Shown: positions 53,009-59,207 of the stretch, piece after piece
Layout: each line of letters begins with the position of its first letter
Numbering within the stretch: position 1 is the first letter of the stretch
Assembly (NCBI GenBank): GCA_019415525.1
Contig: DXZA01000027.1
Coordinates: 1-59,207 of the forward strand
DNA length: 59,207 nucleotides
Reading direction: 5' to 3'
Source: Tyzzerella sp.
GTDB taxonomy: Bacteria > Bacillota > Clostridia > Lachnospirales > Anaerotignaceae
Translations under genes and position numbers: made by a program
The notes under the pieces: generated by a model
Told to the model about the DNA's origin: nothing
Database searches by the model: none
The model's input: the letters and a program-made list of their open reading frames with translations, nothing else

Positions 53009-53653
53009 TTAAGTGTCAAGCTCTTTTTCCTGAATAAATTTTTCTATTTTTTTCTTAACACGTTGAAGTGCATTATCAACAGATTTTTCAGGTTTTCCAC
53101 TTATTTTTGATATTTCTAAATAGCTTTTACCTTGAAGATAATAAGCAAGAACCATTCTCTCAAAATCACTTAATATTTTTGATATATTACTTTCTATATA
53201 ATCCTTATTTTCTTGACCAATAAGTAATGCTTCTGGATTCATTTCATCCACAGTCTTTATAATATCCATGTATGTTTCTTCTGAATCATCATTAAAAGCT
53301 GATTTATTTAATGATACATATGAATTTAAAGGCATATGTTTTTGTCTTGTAGCTGTTTTTATAGCAGTTATAATCTGTCTATTTATACAAAGCTCTGCAA
53401 AAACTTTAAATGAAGCATTTTTATCTTTTTGATAGTCTCTTATAGCTTTATAAAGACCTATCATACCTTCTTGTATAATGTCTTCACTATCTGCACCTAT
53501 AAGAAAATATGCTCTTGATTTCATCTTAACAAGACTTTTATATTTATCAAAAATATAATCTTGTGCATATTGGTCACCATTTTTTATACAATATATTACT
53601 TCTTCATCTGGCATTTCTATATATTTATTAAAAACAAAAGTTTCCTTTTTCAT
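53009..53653 (-). CDS. sigH: Sporulation/transition-state sigma factor SigH
   Basis: A 214-aa sigma-70 family protein of the Spo0H type. Region 2 is DYIFDKYKSLVKMKSRAYFLIGADSEDIIQEGMIGLYKAIRDY, region 4 YLQGKSYLEISKISGKPEKSVDNALQRVKKKI. SigH drives early sporulation genes. The position after rlmB-yacP is the conserved Clostridial/Bacillus order. Confidence 0.95.
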   Translation of the reverse strand: MKKETFVFNKYIEMPDEEVIYCIKNGDQYAQDYIFDKYKSLVKMKSRAYFLIGADSEDIIQEGMIGLYKAIRDYQKDKNASFKVFAELCINRQIITAIKTATRQKHMPLNSYVSLNKSAFNDDSEETYMDIIKTVDEMNPEALLIGQENKDYIESNISKILSDFERMVLAYYLQGKSYLEISKISGKPEKSVDNALQRVKKKIEKFIQEKELDT

Positions 53654-53668
53654 TTATATTAAAACCTC

Positions 53669-54184
53669 TTATTTCTGCCTTCTCATCATTTCTATCCACT
53701 CTCTTGTTTTTTCATCAACATTATCTGTAAGAAGATTATTTTTAGGCGGGCGTTTATTTATGTATCTTTCCCTTATAGATGTTTCAACCCCTTTTATTTC
53801 ATTATAAAGTTCTCTTGCTGAAACTCGTATTGCTCCTCCTCCTAAAATTATAAGCTGTTCCAATGCATCTGATGTTGCAACTCTAACTTTATAATGTTTA
53901 GGAAGTGTATTAACAACTCTTTCTATATAATGGTCTGCTGTTTCTGCCTCTTTTGTAAAAACAACATTTATATTATTATACTCATAAACAGTTCCTATAT
54001 TTCCTTTTACAAGATATCCATCAAAAACAACAATAACAGTAATTTTTTTAAATCCTTGATAGTTTGATAATATATCCATAAGTTTTTGTCTTGCACTTTC
54101 AAAACTAAGGTCACAAAGTTCTTTAAGCTCGTCCCATGCATGAATTATATTATATCCATCTACCAATAAAAATTCTTTTGCCAA
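53669..54184 (-). CDS. NYN-domain ribonuclease (YacP/Rae1 family)
   Basis: A 171-aa PIN/NYN-type nuclease. FLLVDGYNIIHAWDEL at the start and VIVVFDGYLVKGN, KEAETADHYIERVV and ATSDALEQLIILGGGAIRVSARE hold the acidic active site. The Bacillus counterpart is the ribosome-associated mRNA endonuclease Rae1. TTG start after GGGAGG. Confidence 0.93.
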   Translation of the reverse strand: MAKEFLLVDGYNIIHAWDELKELCDLSFESARQKLMDILSNYQGFKKITVIVVFDGYLVKGNIGTVYEYNNINVVFTKEAETADHYIERVVNTLPKHYKVRVATSDALEQLIILGGGAIRVSARELYNEIKGVETSIRERYINKRPPKNNLLTDNVDEKTREWIEMMRRQK

Positions 54185-54211
54185 TATAAATACCTCCCAA
54201 AAGGTTATATT

Positions 54212-54991
54212 TTAGCGATAATTTCTCTGACGTACAACCTCATACATAAGAAGACCTGCGGCAACAGAAGCATTTAAAGAAGAAATCTTACCATACATAG
54301 GTATAGAAACTGTAAAGTCACAATTTTCTTTTACAAGGCGACTTACTCCTTCTCCTTCACTTCCTATAACAAGAGCTATTCCACCCTTCATATCTTGTTC
54401 AAAATAATCTGTTCCTCTCATATCAGAGCAGGCTATCCATATATTTTCTTTTTTAAGATATTCCATTGTACTAACAATATTTGTAACTTTTGCAACTGGT
54501 ACATATTCAATAGCACCTGCAGAAGTTTTTCCAACAGTAGCTGTAAGTCCAACAGAACGTCTTTTAGGTATTATTACACCATGAGCACCTGCTGTTTCAG
54601 CAGTACGAAGTATAGCACCAAAGTTATGAGGGTCTGTTATACCATCAAGTATTATTATAAAAGGGTCTTCTCCTTTTTCTCTTGCTCTTTCAACTATTTC
54701 ACTTACTTCAACATAGTTATGAGCAGAAACAAGAGCGATTACCCCCTGATGATTTTTAGTCTGTGAAATTTCATCAAGTTTCTGTCTTGCAACTTCCTGA
54801 ATAACAATTCCTTTTTCTTTTGCCATTCCAACAATTCTTTTTATTGTACCTTCAACATTACCTTTTTGTACAAGTATTTTTTCAACATCTCTACCACTTT
54901 TTAAAACTTCAAGAATTGCATTTCTTCCTTCAAGCTGATTTTCGTTAAATTCTCTTTCAAAATTTCTATGGGATTTTTTATTATTATACAT
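54212..54991 (-). CDS. rlmB: 23S rRNA 2'-O-methyltransferase (RlmB/TrmH family)
   Basis: A 259-aa SPOUT methyltransferase. The N-terminal substrate domain (EGRNAILEVLKSGRDVEKI) precedes the knot motifs LDGITDPHNFGAILRTAE, ALVIGSEGEGVSRLV and SIPMYGKISSLNASVAAGLLMYE. It lies three bases after mrnC. Confidence 0.95.
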   Translation of the reverse strand: MYNNKKSHRNFEREFNENQLEGRNAILEVLKSGRDVEKILVQKGNVEGTIKRIVGMAKEKGIVIQEVARQKLDEISQTKNHQGVIALVSAHNYVEVSEIVERAREKGEDPFIIILDGITDPHNFGAILRTAETAGAHGVIIPKRRSVGLTATVGKTSAGAIEYVPVAKVTNIVSTMEYLKKENIWIACSDMRGTDYFEQDMKGGIALVIGSEGEGVSRLVKENCDFTVSIPMYGKISSLNASVAAGLLMYEVVRQRNYR

Positions 54992-54994
54992 ATA

Positions 54995-55429
54995 TTATTT
55001 CCTTTCCATTCCCTTATCAAAAAGCTCTATTGCTCTTTCCATATTTCCACACAAATATAAGTATCCAAATAAAGACTCTAAACCTGTTGCATGTCTATAA
55101 TCCATAATATCTGCATTTTTAGGTACTGTATGGCTTTTTGCATTTCTACCTCTACGGAAAACACCTTTTTCCTCATCAGTAAGAAATTCTTCTATTCTAA
55201 AATACATATCAGATTGTGCTTTAGCATTAACAATTCCTCTTGCTTTTTTATTAAGAATATTTACAGGAGCATTTCCTAATGAAAGCACTCTTGTTCTAAC
55301 AAGCATTTCAAAAACTGCATCTCCAACATAAGCAAGAGCAAGAGCCGAAAGTTCCTTCGGCCCCTGTCCATTATTATATTCTGCTTTAAATATTTTTTCC
55401 ATACTTTTATTAATTTCATTATTTTCCAT
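54995..55429 (-). CDS. mrnC: Mini-ribonuclease III
   Basis: A 144-aa RNase III catalytic domain without the RNA-binding domain. ALAYVGDAVFEMLVRTRVL, KAQSDMYFRIEEFLTDEEKGVFRRGRN and HATGLESLFGYLYLCG are typical of MrnC, which matures 23S rRNA. It lies five bases after cysS. Confidence 0.96.
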   Translation of the reverse strand: MENNEINKSMEKIFKAEYNNGQGPKELSALALAYVGDAVFEMLVRTRVLSLGNAPVNILNKKARGIVNAKAQSDMYFRIEEFLTDEEKGVFRRGRNAKSHTVPKNADIMDYRHATGLESLFGYLYLCGNMERAIELFDKGMERK

Positions 55430-55434
55430 AAAAA

Positions 55435-56847
55435 TTAACCTCTAAACCACTGAACACCCTGACGTGTATCTTTTATTGTAATACCCATAGCAGAAAGTTC
55501 ATCACGAATTGCATCAGCTGTTGCAAAGTCTTTATTTTTCTTAGCTTCTGCACGTTTTGCAATAAGTTCTTCAATAATAGCTGTATCTGGGTCTTCTGCT
55601 TTTTCTTCTTCTTTTTCAAGAAGTCCTAAAACAGATGTAAGTTTATTAAACATTTCAAGTTCTTTTTCTGCAAAGGCTTTTGAAACTTCATCTGTAATAC
55701 TTTTATTTATAAAACGTACAAGTTCATAAACAGCAGTTATAGCATCAGCTGTATTAAAGTCATCATCCATTGCAGTTTCAAATTGTACTCTAAATTTATC
55801 AACTTCCTCAAGCTGTTTTTGTTCATCAGAAGTCATATCAACAGTTTTTGCATTTTCTATATAATATACGAGGCTATTTTTACAATTCTTTATTCTTTCA
55901 AGTCCATTCTGACAAGATTTCATAAGCTCATCACTAAAGTTAATAGGCATTCTATAATGACCATTAAGTATAAAGAAACGTATAACTTCATAAGGGAAAT
56001 GAGCAGCAATATCTCTTACAGTAAAGAAATTTCCTGCTGATTTTGACATTTTTTCATTATCAACAGTAATAAATCCGTTATGAAGCCAATATCTTGCAAA
56101 AGTTTTTCCATTACAACATTCACTTTGTGCTATTTCATTTTCATGATGAGGGAATATAAGGTCTTCACCGCCAGCATGAATATCTATTGTTTCACCAAGA
56201 TATTTTTTAGCCATAACAGAACACTCAATATGCCAACCTGGTCTACCATCTCCCCAAGGTGATGACCATTTTGGTTCTCCTGGTTTTTGTGGTTTCCAAA
56301 GTACAAAGTCTGTTGAATTTTTCTTTGCATCATCTTGCTGAACTCTTTCACTAGCACCAGCTATAAGCTCATCAAGATTTTTCTTTGAAAGTTTACCATA
56401 TTCATTAAAAGCTTTTGTATCAAAATAAACAGTTCCGTTATCTTCATAAGCATAGCCTTTTTCAATAAGTTCAGAAATCATTTTTATTATATTCTGTATT
56501 TCCTGAGTAACTCTAGGGTGAACTGTTGCTCTTTTAACATTAAGACCATCAGCATCTTTAAAAGCTTCTTCAATATAACGATTTGAAATAACGTCCATTG
56601 TTGTATTTTCTTCATTAGCTTTTTTAATTATTTTATCATCAACATCAGTAAAGTTTTGAACATAAGTTACATCATAACCTTTATATTCAAAATATCTTCT
56701 TACTGTATCAAAAACAACATAAGGTCTTGCATTACCAATATGAATAAAATTATATACAGTAGGACCGCATACATACATTTTTACTTTTCCCTCTTCCATA
56801 GGGATAAACTCTTCTTTTTTTCTTGTAAGTGTATTATAAAGTTTCAT
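55435..56847 (-). CDS. cysS: Cysteinyl-tRNA synthetase
   Basis: A 470-aa class I synthetase. The HIGH-type motif is NFIHIGNARPY and the KMSKS motif is EKMSKSAGNF. Zinc ligands are C28 (MYVCGPTVYN), the Cys in GWHIECSVMAKKYLG and the His-Glu in FPHHENEIAQSE. It follows cysE by 18 bases and is under the same cysteine T-box. Confidence 0.98.
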   Translation of the reverse strand: MKLYNTLTRKKEEFIPMEEGKVKMYVCGPTVYNFIHIGNARPYVVFDTVRRYFEYKGYDVTYVQNFTDVDDKIIKKANEENTTMDVISNRYIEEAFKDADGLNVKRATVHPRVTQEIQNIIKMISELIEKGYAYEDNGTVYFDTKAFNEYGKLSKKNLDELIAGASERVQQDDAKKNSTDFVLWKPQKPGEPKWSSPWGDGRPGWHIECSVMAKKYLGETIDIHAGGEDLIFPHHENEIAQSECCNGKTFARYWLHNGFITVDNEKMSKSAGNFFTVRDIAAHFPYEVIRFFILNGHYRMPINFSDELMKSCQNGLERIKNCKNSLVYYIENAKTVDMTSDEQKQLEEVDKFRVQFETAMDDDFNTADAITAVYELVRFINKSITDEVSKAFAEKELEMFNKLTSVLGLLEKEEEKAEDPDTAIIEELIAKRAEAKKNKDFATADAIRDELSAMGITIKDTRQGVQWFRG

Positions 56848-56865
56848 TTTTATTCCTCCAAACCA

Positions 56866-57507
56866 TTATTTTTTATTTTCCATATTTTTAATTTTCTTTT
56901 CAAGTCTATTAAGTTTACTTATAATCTTATTAAATTCCACCTGTACAGGGTCACCTATTCTAACTTGGTCTATTGTATCAGAAGGATTTTCTTTATTAAC
57001 CATACAAGCTCCACCAGCACGTCTAGCAGGAACACCAACAACAGTTGAATTTGCAGGAACATTTCTTAAAACAACAGAGCCAGCACCAACTTTAACATTA
57101 TCACCAATTTTTATTGGACCAAGAACCTTAGCACCTGAACCTATAAGAACATTATTGCCAATTGTAGGATGTCTTTTTCCAACATCTTTACCTGTACCAC
57201 CAAGAGTAACCCCTTGATATATAAGAACATTATCACCTATTTCACAAGTTTCACCAATTACAACACCCATACCATGGTCTATAAAAAATCCTTTTCCAAT
57301 TCTTGCACCTGGGTGAATTTCTATTCCTGTAAAAAATCTTGAAATCTGAGAAATAAGTCTTGCTGCAAAAAATCTTTTTCTTTTATAAAGCTTATGAGCA
57401 AATCTATGGAAAATTATTGCCCAAAAACTTGAATAAAGAAATACCTCAGCAATACTTTTAATAGCAGGGTCTTTCTCTAGAATTGTTTTTATTTCATCTT
57501 TAAGCAT
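56866..57507 (-). CDS. cysE: Serine O-acetyltransferase
   Basis: A 213-aa short CysE/EpsC form. The left-handed beta-helix of hexapeptide repeats (IGKGFFIDHGMGVVIGETCEIGDNVLIYQGVTLGGTGKD) and GKRHPTIGNNVLIGSGAKVLG include the active-site His. It makes O-acetylserine for cysteine synthesis. First gene of the cysE-cysS-mrnC-rlmB-yacP-sigH run, directly behind the T-box. Confidence 0.96.
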   Translation of the reverse strand: MLKDEIKTILEKDPAIKSIAEVFLYSSFWAIIFHRFAHKLYKRKRFFAARLISQISRFFTGIEIHPGARIGKGFFIDHGMGVVIGETCEIGDNVLIYQGVTLGGTGKDVGKRHPTIGNNVLIGSGAKVLGPIKIGDNVKVGAGSVVLRNVPANSTVVGVPARRAGGACMVNKENPSDTIDQVRIGDPVQVEFNKIISKLNRLEKKIKNMENKK

Positions 57508-57542
57508 AAAAATATACCTCCTAAAAAATAAAATTTAAAAAT

Positions 57543-57745
57543 AAAAAAACTTCGTCACTGAAAAAAATCAGAGACGAAGTAATAAATCCGTGGTTCCACT
57601 CTGCTTAGGGCAATATTTATAAAAGCCCTCGCTTTTGGGATTTTAACGCAATCCAAACGTAAAAAGCTACTTTAGTTCACTTTTTAGACTCAAGAATGCA
57701 CTTCTTTGTATTCTCCCATAAAAAGGGCTTTCAGCCTGTGACCCT
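57543..57745 (-). promoter_or_regulatory. Cysteine T-box leader
   Basis: On the minus strand the T-box AGCAGAGTGGAACCACG (57589-57605) is followed by a terminator of 13-base arms (57549-57561 with 57568-57580, one mismatch) and a T7 run. In stem I the specifier position reads TGC (57698-57700), the Cys codon, with AAGTGCATTC around it. Uncharged tRNA-Cys should turn on cysE and cysS together. Confidence 0.94.
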
Positions 57746-57799
57746 TTATCTCTTTTATTTCAAATACAAATACTCTTTCCATCATAGTCTTTTACAATA

Positions 57800-58273
57800 T
57801 TATTTTTTATCTATAAGGCAAACTGCAGATGATGATATACCTTCTTCTCTACCTGTAAAACCAAGTTTTTCTTCTGTTGTTGCCTTAATATTAATATCAT
57901 CAACAGAAATATTAAGTACATCTGCAATATTTTTTCTCATACTATCAATATATGGTGCTAACTTAGGTTTTTGTGCAACAATAGTCGCATCAATATTTAT
58001 TATACAATAACCTTTATTATCTAGCAAGTGGAAAACTTCTTTTAATAAAATCATACTTGATATACCTTTAAATTTATTATCTGTATCAGGAAAATGTTTA
58101 CCTATATCTCCAAGGGCTGCTGCACCAAGAATGGCGTCCATAATAGCATGAACAAGAACATCAGCATCAGAATGACCAAGAAGACCTTTTGAATGTTCTA
58201 TTTCAACACCACCAAGTATAAGTTTTCTTCCCTCAACTAACTTATGTACATCATAACCGGAACCAATTCTCAT
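57800..58273 (-). CDS. ispF: 2-C-methyl-D-erythritol 2,4-cyclodiphosphate synthase
   Basis: A 157-aa MEP-pathway enzyme for isoprenoids. Metal ligands D8 and H10 are in GSGYDVHKL and H42 in LLGHSDADVLVHAIMDA; IDATIVAQKPKL is the substrate region. Its start overlaps the small upstream gene by four bases (ATGA). Confidence 0.97.
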   Translation of the reverse strand: MRIGSGYDVHKLVEGRKLILGGVEIEHSKGLLGHSDADVLVHAIMDAILGAAALGDIGKHFPDTDNKFKGISSMILLKEVFHLLDNKGYCIINIDATIVAQKPKLAPYIDSMRKNIADVLNISVDDINIKATTEEKLGFTGREEGISSSAVCLIDKK

Positions 58274-58548
58274 AAAAAATTCACTTCCTTATACCATTTT
58301 TCAAATATATCATAAAGTTCATTATATCCATACCATAAAAGAACTTCTTTTATACTATTAATATTTAATTCAACTTTTTCAAAAATACCTTCTGAACAAT
58401 CACTACCATCAACAGATAAAAATAATTCATATTCATTAATAATATTATTTTTATCAAAAATATCTTTATCACAAAAAATAAGAACATTATTTTTTAAATC
58501 TTTAAAACTTCTATTTAAAAGGTACTCTCTTAATAATAAATGATTCAT
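58270..58548 (-). CDS. Small protein of unknown function coupled to ispF
   Basis: Not recognised. 92 aa, hydrophilic to amphipathic, with VLIFCDKDIFDKNNIINEYELFLSVDGSDC (~22-51) and a helical C-terminus (EVLLWYGYNELYDIFEKWYKEV). The ATG has AAAGGA upstream. Translational coupling to ispF suggests co-expression only; no catalytic motif is seen. Confidence 0.65.
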   Translation of the reverse strand: MNHLLLREYLLNRSFKDLKNNVLIFCDKDIFDKNNIINEYELFLSVDGSDCSEGIFEKVELNINSIKEVLLWYGYNELYDIFEKWYKEVNFL

Positions 58549-58645
58549 AAAATCAAATTCCTTTAATATTTAATCTTTTAAGTGATTTTACATAATAAAA
58601 TGATTTTTTTCAAGTATTAAATTAAATATATTTTAAAATAAAAAA

Positions 58646-58672
58646 AAGATACAATAACTGTATCTTAAAATA
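58646..58672 (-). terminator. Terminator of the tRNA cluster / rRNA operon
   Basis: An eight-base stem (AAGATACA / TGTATCTT, 58646-58653 with 58659-58666) 12 bases past tRNA-Met, with a T8 tract on the minus strand. Confidence 0.78.
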
Positions 58673-58678
58673 AAAAAA

Positions 58679-58752
58679 TAGCGGAGGAGGGATTTGAACC
58701 CCCGACACCGCGGGTATGAACCGCGTGCTCTAGCCAACTGAGCTACTCCGCC
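58679..58752 (-). tRNA. tRNA-Met(CAT), elongator type
   Basis: Minus-strand cloverleaf with acceptor GGCGGAG / CTCCGCT, anticodon loop TTCATAC, T-arm GGGGGTTCAAATCCCTC and discriminator A. It starts with G1 paired (G-U) at the end of the stem, unlike initiator tRNA, so elongator Met is likely; a lysidine-type tRNA-Ile cannot be excluded. CCA not encoded. Confidence 0.92.
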
Positions 58753-58789
58753 AAAATCTATATTAAATTAACATTGTTGTCTAAAAAAA

Positions 58790-58862
58790 TGGGAGTTACA
58801 GGGCTCGAACCTGTGACCCCCTGCTTGTAAGGCAGGTGCTCTCCCAGCTGAGCTAAACTCCC
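58790..58862 (-). tRNA. tRNA-Val(TAC)
   Basis: Minus-strand cloverleaf, acceptor GGGAGTT / AACTCCC, anticodon loop CTTACAA (TAC), T-arm CAGGTTCGAGCCCTG, discriminator A. CCA not encoded. Confidence 0.96.
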
Positions 58863-58868
58863 ATATGG

Positions 58869-58942
<74 letters not shown>

Positions 58943-58966
58943 ATATTAATTTTATAAGTCAAATGG

Positions 58967-59039
58967 CAGGGGCAGAAGGACTCGAACCCTCGACATTTGG
59001 TTTTGGAGACCAACGTTCTACCAACTGAACTATACCCCT
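58967..59039 (-). tRNA. tRNA-Trp(CCA)
   Basis: Minus-strand cloverleaf, acceptor AGGGGTA / TGCCCCT, anticodon loop CTCCAAA (CCA), discriminator G. The 3' CCA is encoded (58964-58966). Confidence 0.96.
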
Positions 59040-59051
59040 ATATTAAATTGG

Positions 59052-59123
59052 CTCCCCGAGTAGGATTCGAACCTACGACCTATCGGTTAACAGCCGAGTG
59101 CTCTACCGCTGAGCTATCGAGGA
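59052..59123 (-). tRNA. tRNA-Asn(GTT)
   Basis: Minus-strand cloverleaf, acceptor TCCTCGA / TCGGGGA (one T-G pair), anticodon loop CTGTTAA (GTT), discriminator G, CCA encoded (59049-59051). The first pair of the anticodon stem is C27-U43, a mismatch. It is the tRNA closest to the rRNA end. Confidence 0.95.
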
Positions 59124-59207
59124 ATAGCTATTCAATAAGGTAGTAACTTTTACTGTACCTTCAAAACCGAATATTGTAACAAAGTCTTCGAGATAATATA
59201 TTTGGTC
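59124..59207 (-). other. rRNA operon spacer ending at a probable 23S 3' end
   Basis: On the minus strand the window begins GACCAAATATATT and continues ATATTCGGTTTTGAAGGTAC, the pattern usually found just after the ...GGCTTGACC end of a Firmicutes 23S gene. Only the last few bases of 23S, if any, are inside. No 5S gene lies between here and tRNA-Asn. Confidence 0.6.

Overview
The window is strongly AT-rich DNA with Firmicutes-type gene content, AGGAGG-type ribosome binding sites, many TTG starts and U-tailed hairpin terminators. SigG, SigH, a CwlD-like amidase and a gamma-SASP-like small gene mark a spore former. LexA next to a YneA-like gene, MecA, the dgt-dnaG-rpoD-trmK-nif3 block, the NifU-like/GGGtGRT pair and FeoAB point to an anaerobic member of the Clostridia, probably close to Lachnospirales. 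The species cannot be named from the sequence. No prophage, insertion sequence, CRISPR array or plasmid function was seen.

Both ends appear to abut rRNA operons read on the minus strand. The left end carries tandem strong promoters firing out of the window. The right end carries five tRNA genes (Asn-Trp-Asp-Val-Met in transcription order) behind what looks like the 3' tail of a 23S gene, with no 5S gene between.

Layout. (1) 0.3-4.1 kb: a SASP-like small gene, a PadR-controlled SEDS-family membrane protein, and floA/nfeD. (2) 4.2-9.7 kb: a tetrapyrrole operon cbiH-cbiJ-precorrin-2 dehydrogenase-hemC-cobA/hemD-hemB. (3) 9.8-10.9 kb: divergent yneA-like and lexA genes with three LexA boxes. (4) 10.9-13.3 kb: nadE and RNase P RNA. 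(5) 13.3-21 kb: dgt-dnaG-rpoD, then trmK-nif3-nucleoside kinase. (6) 21-25 kb: a DUF4397 repeat protein, feoAB and a parvulin. (7) 25.3-27.6 kb: a divergent unit of ferredoxin, Fe-S membrane protein and ArsR facing a DUF318 permease. The ArsR has the two-cysteine layout of persulfide sensors. (8) 27.7-36.5 kb: prfC, sigG, an XRE regulator, brnQ, an unknown membrane protein, mecA and a secreted CuAO-N protein. (9) 36.6-39.5 kb: thiW-thiD-thiM-thiE under a TPP riboswitch. (10) 39.6-49.3 kb: a DUF1292 protein, a DEAD-box helicase, and a nickel-type ABC importer operon continuing into larE-larB-larC, with a terminator in its leader. (11) 49.3-52.6 kb: cwlD, a 57-codon gene with a sigma-G-like promoter, a small DUF protein, and the NifU-like/GGGtGRT operon behind a structured leader. 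(12) 52.9-59.2 kb: tRNA-Thr, the ispF / cysE-cysS-mrnC-rlmB-yacP-sigH block with a cysteine T-box, and the tRNA cluster.

Most genes are housekeeping. The least explained signals are the structured leader before the NifU-like/GGGtGRT operon, the conditional-looking terminator before the nickel/Lar operon, the putative reactive-sulfur ArsR regulon, and the PadR-SEDS unit with its two palindromic operators.
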